The translations under genes and the position numbers were made by a program. Positions 1 to 7,283 of a DNA stretch of 11,021 bases are shown piece after piece. This DNA comes from Deltaproteobacteria bacterium. Its GTDB lineage: Bacteria; Bdellovibrionota; UBA1018; UBA923. The notes under the pieces are model-generated. The model did not search any database and was not told the origin of the DNA. It saw only the letters and a list, made by a program, of their open reading frames with translations. How positions within the stretch are numbered: position 1 is the stretch's first letter; the number at the start of each line of letters is the position of its first letter. The DNA is taken from NCBI GenBank assembly GCA_016194725.1, contig JACQAW010000118.1:1-11021 (forward strand). Reading direction: 5' to 3'.

Positions 1-1332
1 CGCGTGATGGCGATTCGCGATTTCGGCAAGGGTGGCTTTCTGCGGATTCAGGACCGCAGGGGCAATATTCAGATTTACGTTTCCAAAGATGTTCTGGGTC
101 CCGAGCAGCACGAGCGATACAAAGCCTACACCGATCTGGGTGACATTGTTTATATCGAAGGGAAGCTGTTTCGCACGAAGACCAATGAGCTTACCGTGCA
201 GGCAACCCGCTTCGTGTTTTTGACCAAGGCACTGCGGCCATTGCCGGAAAAGTTTCACGGGCTGTCGGACGTGGAGCTGCGCTATCGCAATCGTTCCGTC
301 GATCTGGTGATGAACGAAGACGTGCGCAAGGTCTTTTTGGCCCGCACCAGGATTATCTCATCGATTCGGAAGTTCTTCGATGAGCGGGATTTTCTGGAAT
401 GCGACACGCCGATGCTTCATGCCATTGCCGGCGGCGCGGCTGCAAAGCCCTTCAAGACGCATCACAATGCGCTGGATATGCCCCTGGTCATGCGAATTGC
501 GCCCGAGCTGCATTTGAAGCGACTGATTGTTGGCGGCTTTGAGCGTGTATACGAAATGAACCGCCTTTTTCGGAACGAAGGCATCAGCATCAAGCATAAC
601 CCCGAGTTCACGACCATTGAATTTTACTGGGCCTACGCTACCTACGAAGATCTGATGAAAATCACCGAGGAACTTTTCCAGTATCTGGCGAAAGAAGTCA
701 TCGGCGGTTTGAAGTTCCAATATCAGGGCACCGACATCGATTTTACCGGTCCTTGGGCGCGGCTTTCGGTGAAGGACGCAGTTGCCAAGTATTCGGGCTT
801 CAAAGACACGGCAAAGATGACGGATGCCGGTGCGTTGCGCTCGTATTTGGAGATCAAGAAAGTACATTGCGACAAGAAATGGACGACTGGGCAGCTCCTG
901 ATGGCGGTATTTGACGCAGAAGTGGAAGCCAGCCTGATTCAGCCGACATTCATTACTCATTACCCGACGGAAGTTTCGCCGTTGTCGCGTCGAAACGAAA
1001 AAGACCCTTCTATTGTCGATCGCTTTGAGCTCTTCGTTTACGGTCGCGAGATGGCCAATGCGTTCTCGGAGCTCAACGACCCGATTGATCAGCGCGAGCG
1101 TTTTGAGGTACAGGCCAAGGCCAAGGCCGCTGGCGACGAGGAAGCCTGCGACATTGACGAGGATTTTCTGACTGCGTTGGAATACGGCATGCCGCCGACT
1201 GCCGGCGAAGGGATTGGCATCGATCGCCTAGTCATGCTGCTCACCAACAGCGCCAGCATTCGCGACGTAATCCTGTTTCCGCACATGCGCCCGATCAAGG
1301 CCAATCCGAATTCAGAGAAAAAAGACACGTGA
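1..1332 (+). CDS. lysS: Lysine--tRNA ligase (class II), 5'-truncated by the window edge
   Basis: This enzyme charges tRNA-Lys with lysine in the cytoplasm. Frame 1 is open from the first base, and the first visible residues (RVMAIRDFGKGGFLRIQDR) match the inside of the N-terminal OB-fold anticodon-binding domain. The gene therefore starts left of the window, with roughly 60 residues missing compared with the usual ~500. The class II catalytic core is complete. Motif 1 lies around FLECDTPML, motif 2 includes FRNEG (Arg at 571-573) followed by HNPEFTTIEFY, the family stretch YPTEVSPLSRRN follows, and motif 3 is GEGIGIDR at 1204-1227. The C-terminus is a short charged tail. The TGA stop (1330-1332) overlaps the GTG start of the next gene by four bases, so lysS is probably co-transcribed with the lipoprotein-export genes. 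No frameshift or missing catalytic motif was seen. Confidence 0.97.
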   Translation, partial: RVMAIRDFGKGGFLRIQDRRGNIQIYVSKDVLGPEQHERYKAYTDLGDIVYIEGKLFRTKTNELTVQATRFVFLTKALRPLPEKFHGLSDVELRYRNRSVDLVMNEDVRKVFLARTRIISSIRKFFDERDFLECDTPMLHAIAGGAAAKPFKTHHNALDMPLVMRIAPELHLKRLIVGGFERVYEMNRLFRNEGISIKHNPEFTTIEFYWAYATYEDLMKITEELFQYLAKEVIGGLKFQYQGTDIDFTGPWARLSVKDAVAKYSGFKDTAKMTDAGALRSYLEIKKVHCDKKWTTGQLLMAVFDAEVEASLIQPTFITHYPTEVSPLSRRNEKDPSIVDRFELFVYGREMANAFSELNDPIDQRERFEVQAKAKAAGDEEACDIDEDFLTALEYGMPPTAGEGIGIDRLVMLLTNSASIRDVILFPHMRPIKANPNSEKKDT

Positions 1333-2570
1333 GTCTGGTCTCGACGGTAGCGAGACGTTTTGTTTTTGAGCGGCGCGCGAGCGGGGACCTCAAGTCACGG
1401 GGGTTCGTTTCGTTCATTGCCGCGATATCGATGTCCGGCCTGGCGCTTGGCGTGACGGCTCTGCTTGTCGTTACGAGCGTCATGAATGGGTTTGAGCGCG
1501 AGCTCAAGAGCGCGCTGACCGGGTTTCACGGGCACGTCATTTTGTTTTCGCGCGGCGATCCGGTGTCGGATGCCCAGCGGTACATGGACGAGATTCCGAA
1601 ATACTTTCCCGCCGTCACCGCGGTTTCGCCCTATATCTTTGCTGAGGTCATGCTGAGCTCGGTCAAGGGCGTGGCTGGCGTTGTTATCGAAGGCATTCAC
1701 CGTCCGACCGTCGAAAGCGTGAGCCATATTGGCGAAAAGCTGCGCGCGGGCCATTTGCCAAATGCACTTCCCGTTGGAAGCAGTGGGGCGCCGGAAATTA
1801 CCTTGGGTGCCGAGGTTGCGCGCAAGCTGCATGTCGGGCCCGGGGACAATATCGCTTTGACCGTACCGTTTGCAAAGGACGGGGATGCTCCTCTGGTGCG
1901 CCGGCTTACCGTGGCGGGCGTGGTACGGCTGGGAATGTACGACTATGACAGCAAGTACGCATTGATGGAGCTGTCGGATTTTCAGAAGATTCTGAGTATG
2001 GAAGGCCGGGTCAACGCCTTCAAGCTTTTGACTAAAGATCCCGCCAAGAGTTATCTAGTGACTGCGGCGTTGAACGACAAATACGTTTACCCGTTGCGCG
2101 CCCGCGACTGGTCGAGTTTGAATCGAAACCTGTTCTATGCGATTCGGCTGGAAAAGGTCGTGATCGCGACCATTCTGATGGCCATCGTGCTGGTTGCGAG
2201 CTTCAACGTGATTAGTACCATTATGATGATGGTGCACGACAAGAAGCGGCAGATTTCGATGCTCAAGGCGCTGGGCTGGGGGCCCCGTCAGACATTCGGT
2301 GTGTTTCTCCTCATCGGCACGGTGATGTCGGTGCTGGGAACGATGCTTGGCCTGGGCCTGGGCCGCGCGCTTTGCGCGGTGGTGGAATGGAAGTCGATAA
2401 TTGATCTGCCGGCGGACATCTATTTTCTGTCACGCTTGCCGATAGAGATGCGGCCGCTGGAATGGTTGCTGATTTGCGCCATGACCATTGGCCTTGCTGT
2501 ATTTTCCACTTTGTGGCCGAGTTACCGGGTGAGCCGGGAAAGCCCGGTAGAGGGATTGCGATATGAGTGA
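1329..2570 (+). CDS. lolC: LolC/LolE-family lipoprotein-releasing ABC transporter permease
   Basis: This is the inner-membrane permease of the Lol system, which extracts outer-membrane lipoproteins for transfer to LolA. The 413-residue length and topology fit the LolC/E (MacB/FtsX-like) family: one N-terminal membrane segment (about residues 28-53), a large periplasmic domain (about 54-274), and three C-terminal segments (about 275-303, 320-352, 377-398). The family stretch FNVISTIMMMVHDKKRQISM at the second segment ends in the cytoplasmic coupling region, followed by LKALGW. PADIYFLSRLP before the last helix is also typical. The GTG start overlaps the lysS stop as GTGA and has only a weak ribosome site, which suggests translational coupling. 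lolD follows with an 8-base overlap. Only one permease gene is present here, so the complex may be a LolC/E-hybrid (LolF-like) homodimer; I cannot tell LolC from LolE by eye. Confidence 0.9.
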   Translation: MSLVSTVARRFVFERRASGDLKSRGFVSFIAAISMSGLALGVTALLVVTSVMNGFERELKSALTGFHGHVILFSRGDPVSDAQRYMDEIPKYFPAVTAVSPYIFAEVMLSSVKGVAGVVIEGIHRPTVESVSHIGEKLRAGHLPNALPVGSSGAPEITLGAEVARKLHVGPGDNIALTVPFAKDGDAPLVRRLTVAGVVRLGMYDYDSKYALMELSDFQKILSMEGRVNAFKLLTKDPAKSYLVTAALNDKYVYPLRARDWSSLNRNLFYAIRLEKVVIATILMAIVLVASFNVISTIMMMVHDKKRQISMLKALGWGPRQTFGVFLLIGTVMSVLGTMLGLGLGRALCAVVEWKSIIDLPADIYFLSRLPIEMRPLEWLLICAMTIGLAVFSTLWPSYRVSRESPVEGLRYE

Positions 2571-3252
2571 AGCAAGCAGCGAAATTCTGCTCGAGGCCAA
2601 AGGGATCCAGAAAACCTTTAAGAAAGGCAAATTACTGATTCCGGTGCTGCGAGGAGTCGATTTTTCGATAGTGCGTGGGGAATCCGTGGCTATCGTTGGG
2701 GCCTCGGGTGCGGGAAAGAGCACTTTGCTTCATATCCTGGGGACTCTTGAAGAGCCGACGGCTGGAAAAGTCTTTTTTGAAGGCAAAGACGTGTTTGCGG
2801 GATCGGAAGATGAACGCAGCCGTTTTCGGAATCGCCATTTGGGGTTTGTTTTCCAGTTCCACTATTTATTACCCGAATTTACAGCCTTGGAAAATGTGGC
2901 CATGGCGGGGCTTATCGCGGGCAGGCATGAAAAATTCCTCAATCCCCTGGCCGAAGAGCTGCTGACCGAGGTGGGCCTGGCGCATCGTCTGCACCACAAG
3001 CCCGGCGAGCTTTCCGGTGGCGAGAGCCAACGAGTGGCAGTGGCGCGCGCGCTGATGATGAAGCCGGAACTCATGCTTGGAGACGAGCTCACGGGCAATC
3101 TGGACAGTGAAAACAGTAACAACCTGATCTCGCTGCTACTTGAGCTGAATCGGCGTCGTGGCGTGAGCCTGGTGGTCGTCACCCATGACGTTGCTCTGGC
3201 AAAAAAGATGTCGCGGGTAGTCGAAATGCGTGATGGACGTTTAGTTAGTTGA
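2563..3252 (+). CDS. lolD: Lipoprotein-releasing ABC transporter ATP-binding protein LolD
   Basis: This cytoplasmic ATPase powers the Lol permease encoded just upstream. At 229 residues it is the normal length and carries all ABC landmarks: Walker A GASGAGKST (46-54), the Q-loop glutamine (98) in the LolD-characteristic stretch FQFHYLLPEFTALENVAM, the signature LSGGESQ (150-156), Walker B ending in MLGDE (171-175), the D-loop TGNLD (177-181), and the switch histidine (208) in VVVTHD. One oddity is that the usual DEPTGNLD reads DELTGNLD, with Leu 176 in place of Pro. The ATG start has a good ribosome site, AGGGA at 2551-2555, inside the end of the upstream gene, and the 8-base overlap implies coupled translation. 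The last codons of the gene overlap a promoter-like -35 box for bamA. Assignment to LolD rather than MacB or FtsE rests on the Q-loop region and on the neighbouring permease. Confidence 0.95.
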   Translation: MSEASSEILLEAKGIQKTFKKGKLLIPVLRGVDFSIVRGESVAIVGASGAGKSTLLHILGTLEEPTAGKVFFEGKDVFAGSEDERSRFRNRHLGFVFQFHYLLPEFTALENVAMAGLIAGRHEKFLNPLAEELLTEVGLAHRLHHKPGELSGGESQRVAVARALMMKPELMLGDELTGNLDSENSNNLISLLLELNRRRGVSLVVVTHDVALAKKMSRVVEMRDGRLVS

Positions 3253-3277
3253 CGAACGTAGTTACGAAAAATATAAC
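3249..3277 (+). promoter_or_regulatory. Predicted sigma-70-type promoter for bamA
   Basis: TTGACG (3249-3254) and TATAAC (3272-3277) are separated by exactly 17 bases. Each box matches the sigma-70 consensus at five of six positions. The -35 box overlaps the lolD stop codon. Transcription would be expected to begin near 3284, only about 12 bases before the GTG of bamA. The spacer contains a small inverted repeat, CGTA-GT-TACG (3257-3266), too short to call an operator. The spacing and position immediately before a new functional block make this more than a chance match, but it is a pattern call only. Confidence 0.55.
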
Positions 3278-3292
3278 GATGTCCATCAAACG

Positions 3293-3298
3293 AAGGTG
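3293..3298 (+). promoter_or_regulatory. Shine-Dalgarno-like AAGGTG overlapping the proposed bamA start
   Basis: AAGGTG at 3293-3298 is the only purine-rich ribosome site near the bamA start. It overlaps the GTG at 3296 and so cannot serve it well. Its AGG core ends five bases before an in-frame TTG at 3302, which is normal spacing. It therefore argues that TTG 3302 may be the real initiation codon. The protein would differ by only two residues at its N-terminus. Confidence 0.4.
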
Positions 3299-5659
3299 AA
3301 ATTGTTAAAAGTCTCGCGGGCTTTTGCCCAAACCATTTGCATTTTTTTGACGCTGGGCCTAGCCGCCTTTGGAAACCCGCGCCCAGTGGCCGCCTCCGAG
3401 GCTTTACACTTCAGTCTGGCCTCGGCTGTACAGGGGGGGCGCGGTCCCTCTGCCCTAAAAGACGAACTCGGGCCAATTAAAGAGATTCAGGTCAAAGGCA
3501 ATAAAAAGATCGAAAAAGACGCTGTTTTGGCCAAAGTCAAGTCCAAGGTGGGCGATGAAGCAAAACGCAGCACCATTGCCGATGACATCAAGGCCGTTCA
3601 CAGCTTGGGTTACTTTGAAGATGTTTCTGTCGATTACGACAATGGATTGCTGACCTTTAACGTCAAAGAGCGGCCGACGGTCGTGAAGATTGATTTCGAA
3701 GGCAATGATCAGATTTCGAGCAAGGACCTTACAGAAGTCATCAAGCTCAAGGAATATTCGATTCTTGACGTCAATAAGGTCAAGGAAGACATCGCGCTGA
3801 TTCAGAAACATTACGAGGAAAAGGGTTTTTACCTTGCCCGTGTTTCCTACGACGTGAAGCCGACGGCCAAGCCCGACGAAGTCGAGCTGATCTATCGTGT
3901 CAGCGATTTCGACAAGGTTCGCATCAAGAAGATCACTTTTTTAAATAACAAGCGCTTCTCGGATGAGCACCTCAAGGGCATTTTACGAAACACGAAAGAG
4001 GGCAATTTTTTTTCGTGGATCTCGAGCTCGGGAAGCTTCAAAGAGTCCGCCTTCAAGCAAGATCTTCAAATCCTGACTTATTTTTACCTGAACGAAGGTT
4101 ATGTAAAATTTCGGTATGAAACGCCAATCGTCACGGTAAGCGACGACAAGAAGTGGCTTTTTATCTCGATCTACGTCGACGAGGGTGAGCGTTACAATGT
4201 CGGCGAGATCGACTACGGCGGTGACCTTCTTTATGACAAGAAGGAGCTTTCCGAGGCGACCCTGCTGCAGACCGGCCAGGTTTTTTCGATTCAGAAACGA
4301 AATGACGATATTCAGCGGCTGACCGAGAAATACCAGGACTTGGGTTATGCGTTCGTAAACGTGAATCCGAAAATGAACGTGCACGATGACTCGCGCACGG
4401 TCGATATTCGTTATGATTTCGAAAAGGGCAACCTGGTCCATTTTGGCGAAATCAATGTTTTGGGAAATACTAAAACCCGCGACAAGGTGATTCGCCGCGA
4501 ACTGCGAGTGCGAGAAGGCGAACTGTATAATGGCACCCGTTTACGCGTGAGCAGGGAGCGAGTCGAGCGTTTGGGGTATTTTGCGCCCGGCGAAGTTGTT
4601 TTTAATACAGTCACGCGTAAAGACAAGAAAGACGTCGTCGATCTTGAGATCACGGTGAAGGAGCGCTCTACCGGTACAGTTACGGTAGGCATGGGCTATG
4701 GTAGCATTCAGAAGTTCTTTCTAACCACCCAAATTGCCGAGATCAACCTTTTCGGCAGAGGTCAGAACCTGAGTCTGGCCGGCCAATATGCGTCTGATAA
4801 AGTATCGCGAAGCTTGAGCCTGGGTTTCACCGAGCCTTACTTCAATGACACGCTCTGGAGCGCCGGTGTTGATATTTTCCTGGTCAGCTTTCCAATTCCG
4901 AATAAATATCTGGAGTTCAAGGATGGCTTTGATTTTAAATTCGGTCATCCGATCATGGACGACGTCTATGCCTATACGACTTATAAGTTTGAACACCTGA
5001 CATTGGACCAGATTCGTTACGATCTTGATCCGGCTCTGAACGTAAGTGATGACGTTGGCAACCTTTCGAGCGTTGGGCTGTCGATTGTGCGGGATAAGCG
5101 CAACAACCGCTTTGAGACGACCAAGGGCAATTACGAGAGCATCGCGACGGAGTTCGCAGGAGTCGGCGCCAATAAGAATTTTGCCAAATTCATCGCGGAG
5201 ACCCGTTTCTACCATCCGATAACGGAAGACCTGGTTTTTCGGACGAAGCTCGAAATCGGTCATACGTTGCAGACCACGGACAAGAATGTGCCACCCTCGG
5301 AAAAGTTTTACCTGGGCGGCCCCAATAACCTTAAAGGCTTTGACACCTTCACGGTCAGTCCGAAGGATCTAGCCGGCACGCCATTGGGCGGTGCATCAGA
5401 GCTGCTTTATATCGCGGAAATCGAAGTCCCCTTGATCAAAGAGGCGGGCGTAAAGCTCGTTTTTTTCTATGACATGGGCAATAGCTACCCCACATTTCGT
5501 GAGCTTATTACCGTTGCCTCGCTTAAGAAAGACGTTGGTTTTGGGTTTCGCTGGTTCTCGCCGATCGGCCCCCTGCGCTTTGAATGGGGTTTTCCGATTA
5601 ATCCGGTCGGCAACGAAGGCAATGTTGTGTTTAACTTCTTTATCGGCCCACCGTTTTAG
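3296..5659 (+). CDS. bamA: Outer membrane protein assembly factor BamA
   Basis: This essential outer-membrane Omp85 protein folds and inserts beta-barrel proteins. A signal peptide covers about residues 1-33 (basic start, hydrophobic core, VAA before a likely cut). Five POTRA repeats follow from about 61 to 455; their starts are recognisable at IKEIQVKGN, VVKIDFEGN, VRIKKITFLNN, YNVGEIDYGG and VHFGEINVLGN. The barrel runs from about 456 to the C-terminal phenylalanine, ending in FNFFIGPPF as expected for a Bam-recognised barrel. The barrel is about 330 residues, shorter than in E. coli, implying short surface loops. The loop-6 motif, normally (V/I)RGF, is LKGF here (679-682). The GTG start keeps a sensible signal peptide, but TTG at 3302 has better ribosome-site spacing. 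A likely promoter lies directly upstream, and skp follows after 36 bases, a common pairing of assembly factor and chaperone. Confidence 0.97.
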   Translation: MKLLKVSRAFAQTICIFLTLGLAAFGNPRPVAASEALHFSLASAVQGGRGPSALKDELGPIKEIQVKGNKKIEKDAVLAKVKSKVGDEAKRSTIADDIKAVHSLGYFEDVSVDYDNGLLTFNVKERPTVVKIDFEGNDQISSKDLTEVIKLKEYSILDVNKVKEDIALIQKHYEEKGFYLARVSYDVKPTAKPDEVELIYRVSDFDKVRIKKITFLNNKRFSDEHLKGILRNTKEGNFFSWISSSGSFKESAFKQDLQILTYFYLNEGYVKFRYETPIVTVSDDKKWLFISIYVDEGERYNVGEIDYGGDLLYDKKELSEATLLQTGQVFSIQKRNDDIQRLTEKYQDLGYAFVNVNPKMNVHDDSRTVDIRYDFEKGNLVHFGEINVLGNTKTRDKVIRRELRVREGELYNGTRLRVSRERVERLGYFAPGEVVFNTVTRKDKKDVVDLEITVKERSTGTVTVGMGYGSIQKFFLTTQIAEINLFGRGQNLSLAGQYASDKVSRSLSLGFTEPYFNDTLWSAGVDIFLVSFPIPNKYLEFKDGFDFKFGHPIMDDVYAYTTYKFEHLTLDQIRYDLDPALNVSDDVGNLSSVGLSIVRDKRNNRFETTKGNYESIATEFAGVGANKNFAKFIAETRFYHPITEDLVFRTKLEIGHTLQTTDKNVPPSEKFYLGGPNNLKGFDTFTVSPKDLAGTPLGGASELLYIAEIEVPLIKEAGVKLVFFYDMGNSYPTFRELITVASLKKDVGFGFRWFSPIGPLRFEWGFPINPVGNEGNVVFNFFIGPPF

Positions 5660-5683
5660 ACTATGGTTTGTTGCTAATAGCGT

Positions 5684-5689
5684 AGGAGA
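5684..5689 (+). promoter_or_regulatory. Strong ribosome binding site for skp/ompH
   Basis: AGGAGA at 5684-5689 lies six bases before the ATG at 5696. It is the best Shine-Dalgarno match in the window and fixes the start of skp. High translation would suit an abundant periplasmic chaperone. The rest of the 36-base bamA-skp gap shows no clear promoter or terminator. Confidence 0.75.
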
Positions 5690-5695
5690 AAAAAT

Positions 5696-6217
5696 ATGCG
5701 TTTAAGTTTTGGTTTGGGGATTTTGATTGTACTTGGTTTTTCCGTGACGGCCATGGCCGCTACCGCAGATATGAAGATCGCTGTTGTCGATCTTCAGAAA
5801 GCTCTTCAGAGCGTTGATTCCGGCAAGAATGCCAAGTCGACGCTGGAGAAGGAATTCAACGAAAAGAAAAAAGCTTTGCAGGCGGAGGAAGAGTCGATCA
5901 AAAAAATGAGCGAAGACTTCAAAAAGCAGTCGCTGGTTCTGAGTGATGAAGCCAAACAGCGCAAGCAAAATGAAATTCAGGAGCGCCTGGTCAAGTATCG
6001 TGAGCTCTTCGGTAAATCGCAGTTCGACATTCAGAACCGCGAACGCCAGCTTACCGAGCCGATCATTGGCAAGCTCAAGACCATTGTTGAAGATCTGGGT
6101 TCCAAACAGGGTTACACGATCATCCTCGAAAAGAACGAAAACAACGTGCTTTTCTCGCAGCCGAAAGATGATCTGACTGAAGAAGTGATCAAGTCTTTCA
6201 ACAAGAAAAATGGTTAA
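5696..6217 (+). CDS. skp: Periplasmic chaperone Skp/OmpH family
   Basis: Skp is a trimeric periplasmic chaperone that holds unfolded outer-membrane proteins on their way to BamA. This 173-residue protein has a clear signal peptide (residues 1-21, ending in AMA before ATADMK). It is followed by the family's first strand, MKIAVVDLQKAL (26-37), then a long, highly charged helical stretch (about 43-125) of Lys/Glu/Gln-rich heptad-like sequence that forms the tentacle coiled coil. It ends with the returning strand segment GYTIILEKNENNVLFS. Skp sequences are poorly conserved, so the call rests on architecture, size, signal peptide and its place between bamA and lpxD, where skp/ompH is usual. The start has a strong ribosome site. 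The TAA stop overlaps the lpxD start by eight bases. Confidence 0.92.
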   Translation: MRLSFGLGILIVLGFSVTAMAATADMKIAVVDLQKALQSVDSGKNAKSTLEKEFNEKKKALQAEEESIKKMSEDFKKQSLVLSDEAKQRKQNEIQERLVKYRELFGKSQFDIQNRERQLTEPIIGKLKTIVEDLGSKQGYTIILEKNENNVLFSQPKDDLTEEVIKSFNKKNG

Positions 6218-7283
6218 TATTGCGCCCCTCTCGACCGCACAGGTCGCCGATGCCGTAACTGGCACGGTGGCGCTGAGCCGGTTGGGAAATGGTGAAAAAC
6301 TAGAGGTCACGCAACTCGGCGAACCACTTGAGGTGGGCAATGGGGGCGTGGCCTTTATCATTTCAGAAAGTTATATTCGCGATGTGCCACAGACCAAAGC
6401 CAGTATGCTGGTGGTGCAGGCGGCGTTTGCGGAACGTGCCCTAGCGTTGCTGCCGGACTGCGTACGCGTGCTCATCGCATGTCCAGATGCTTATGTTGGC
6501 TTGGCGCAGCTCAGTAAAATCGCCGCCGATAGGGATGCACTGGCGGATTGGCGTCTGCCGGCCATGCTCGGGGCGCAGGGTGTGCACTCGACCGCCGAAG
6601 TTGATTCTACTGCGAGGCTCGGTGCCGGCGTGGTCATTTGCGAAGGTGCCAGAATAGGTGCTCGTACCCAAATACTGGCAAATGCGGTAATTGGCCCCGG
6701 GGTCACCGTAGGCAGCGACTGCCTGATTTTTCCTGGTGTCGTACTTTATCCGCGCACCAAGGTTGGCAGCCGTGTCAGGCTTCACGCCAATGTTGTTGTG
6801 GGTTCGGACGGCTTTGGATACGCGCGAGGAGCCAAGGGGTCGGTTAAAATCTGGCATCTGGGCAGGGTTATTGTTCAGGATGACGTCGAGATCGGGGCCG
6901 GAACCACGGTTGATCGCGGTACGCTCAAGGACACGATAATCGAGAGCGGCGCGAAGATAGATAACCTTTGCCAGATTGGCCACAACGGTCACGTAAAGGC
7001 CCACGCAATATTATGTGCTCAGGTCGGAATGGCGGGAAATGTTACGGTTGGCCGTGGCGCGATTTTGGCGGGCAAGGTTGGAATCGCCGACAAGCTCGAG
7101 ATTGGTGACGGCGCGTTGGTGGGGCCGATGACCGGGGTTTCCAAGGACGTAAAGGCGGGCGAGCAGGTCATGGGCCATTTTACCGCGAAACCCAGGCGCG
7201 AGGGGTGGCGGCTGCTTGTTCTGTTCGACAAGCTGCCGGAAATTTATGACCGCCTGAAGAAGCTTGAGGGGCAGCAGAAATGA
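6210..7283 (+). CDS. lpxD: UDP-3-O-acylglucosamine N-acyltransferase LpxD
   Basis: LpxD transfers a second 3-hydroxyacyl chain from acyl-ACP to the 2-amino group of UDP-3-O-acyl-glucosamine, the third step of lipid A synthesis, in the cytoplasm. At 357 residues it is slightly longer than E. coli LpxD (341). It shows the N-terminal uridine-binding domain (about 1-120), a left-handed beta-helix of hexapeptide repeats (about 125-320), and a C-terminal helix (about 333-355). Diagnostic stretches are GSDGFGYA (198-205), IGRV-type strand HLGRVIVQDDVEIGAGTTVD, and KIDNLCQIGHNGH. In the last of these, His 258 aligns with the catalytic His 239 of E. coli. The ATG lies inside the end of skp (8-base overlap) and has no clear ribosome site, so translation probably depends on ribosomes finishing skp. 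The stop overlaps fabZ as ATGA. Confidence 0.97.
   Translation: MVNIAPLSTAQVADAVTGTVALSRLGNGEKLEVTQLGEPLEVGNGGVAFIISESYIRDVPQTKASMLVVQAAFAERALALLPDCVRVLIACPDAYVGLAQLSKIAADRDALADWRLPAMLGAQGVHSTAEVDSTARLGAGVVICEGARIGARTQILANAVIGPGVTVGSDCLIFPGVVLYPRTKVGSRVRLHANVVVGSDGFGYARGAKGSVKIWHLGRVIVQDDVEIGAGTTVDRGTLKDTIIESGAKIDNLCQIGHNGHVKAHAILCAQVGMAGNVTVGRGAILAGKVGIADKLEIGDGALVGPMTGVSKDVKAGEQVMGHFTAKPRREGWRLLVLFDKLPEIYDRLKKLEGQQK

Noticed and set aside
358..960. Minus-strand ORF of 200 residues opposite lysS
   Set aside because: It lies wholly inside the conserved catalytic core of lysS and shows no protein family features.
3279..3299. A six-codon ATG ORF whose TGA stop overlaps the bamA GTG, resembling a leader peptide
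   Set aside because: The ATG lies upstream of the start site predicted from the TTGACG/TATAAC promoter, there is no ribosome site before it, and no attenuator hairpin is visible. Most likely chance.
5660..5695. Possible promoter or terminator between bamA and skp
   Set aside because: No pair of boxes with acceptable spacing and no stem-loop followed by a T run; only the ribosome site is convincing.
5702..6361. Minus-strand ORF of 219 residues opposite skp and the lpxD start
   Set aside because: It spans two well-supported genes on the other strand; the Phe/Leu-rich content is simply the reverse of the Lys/Glu-rich Skp codons.
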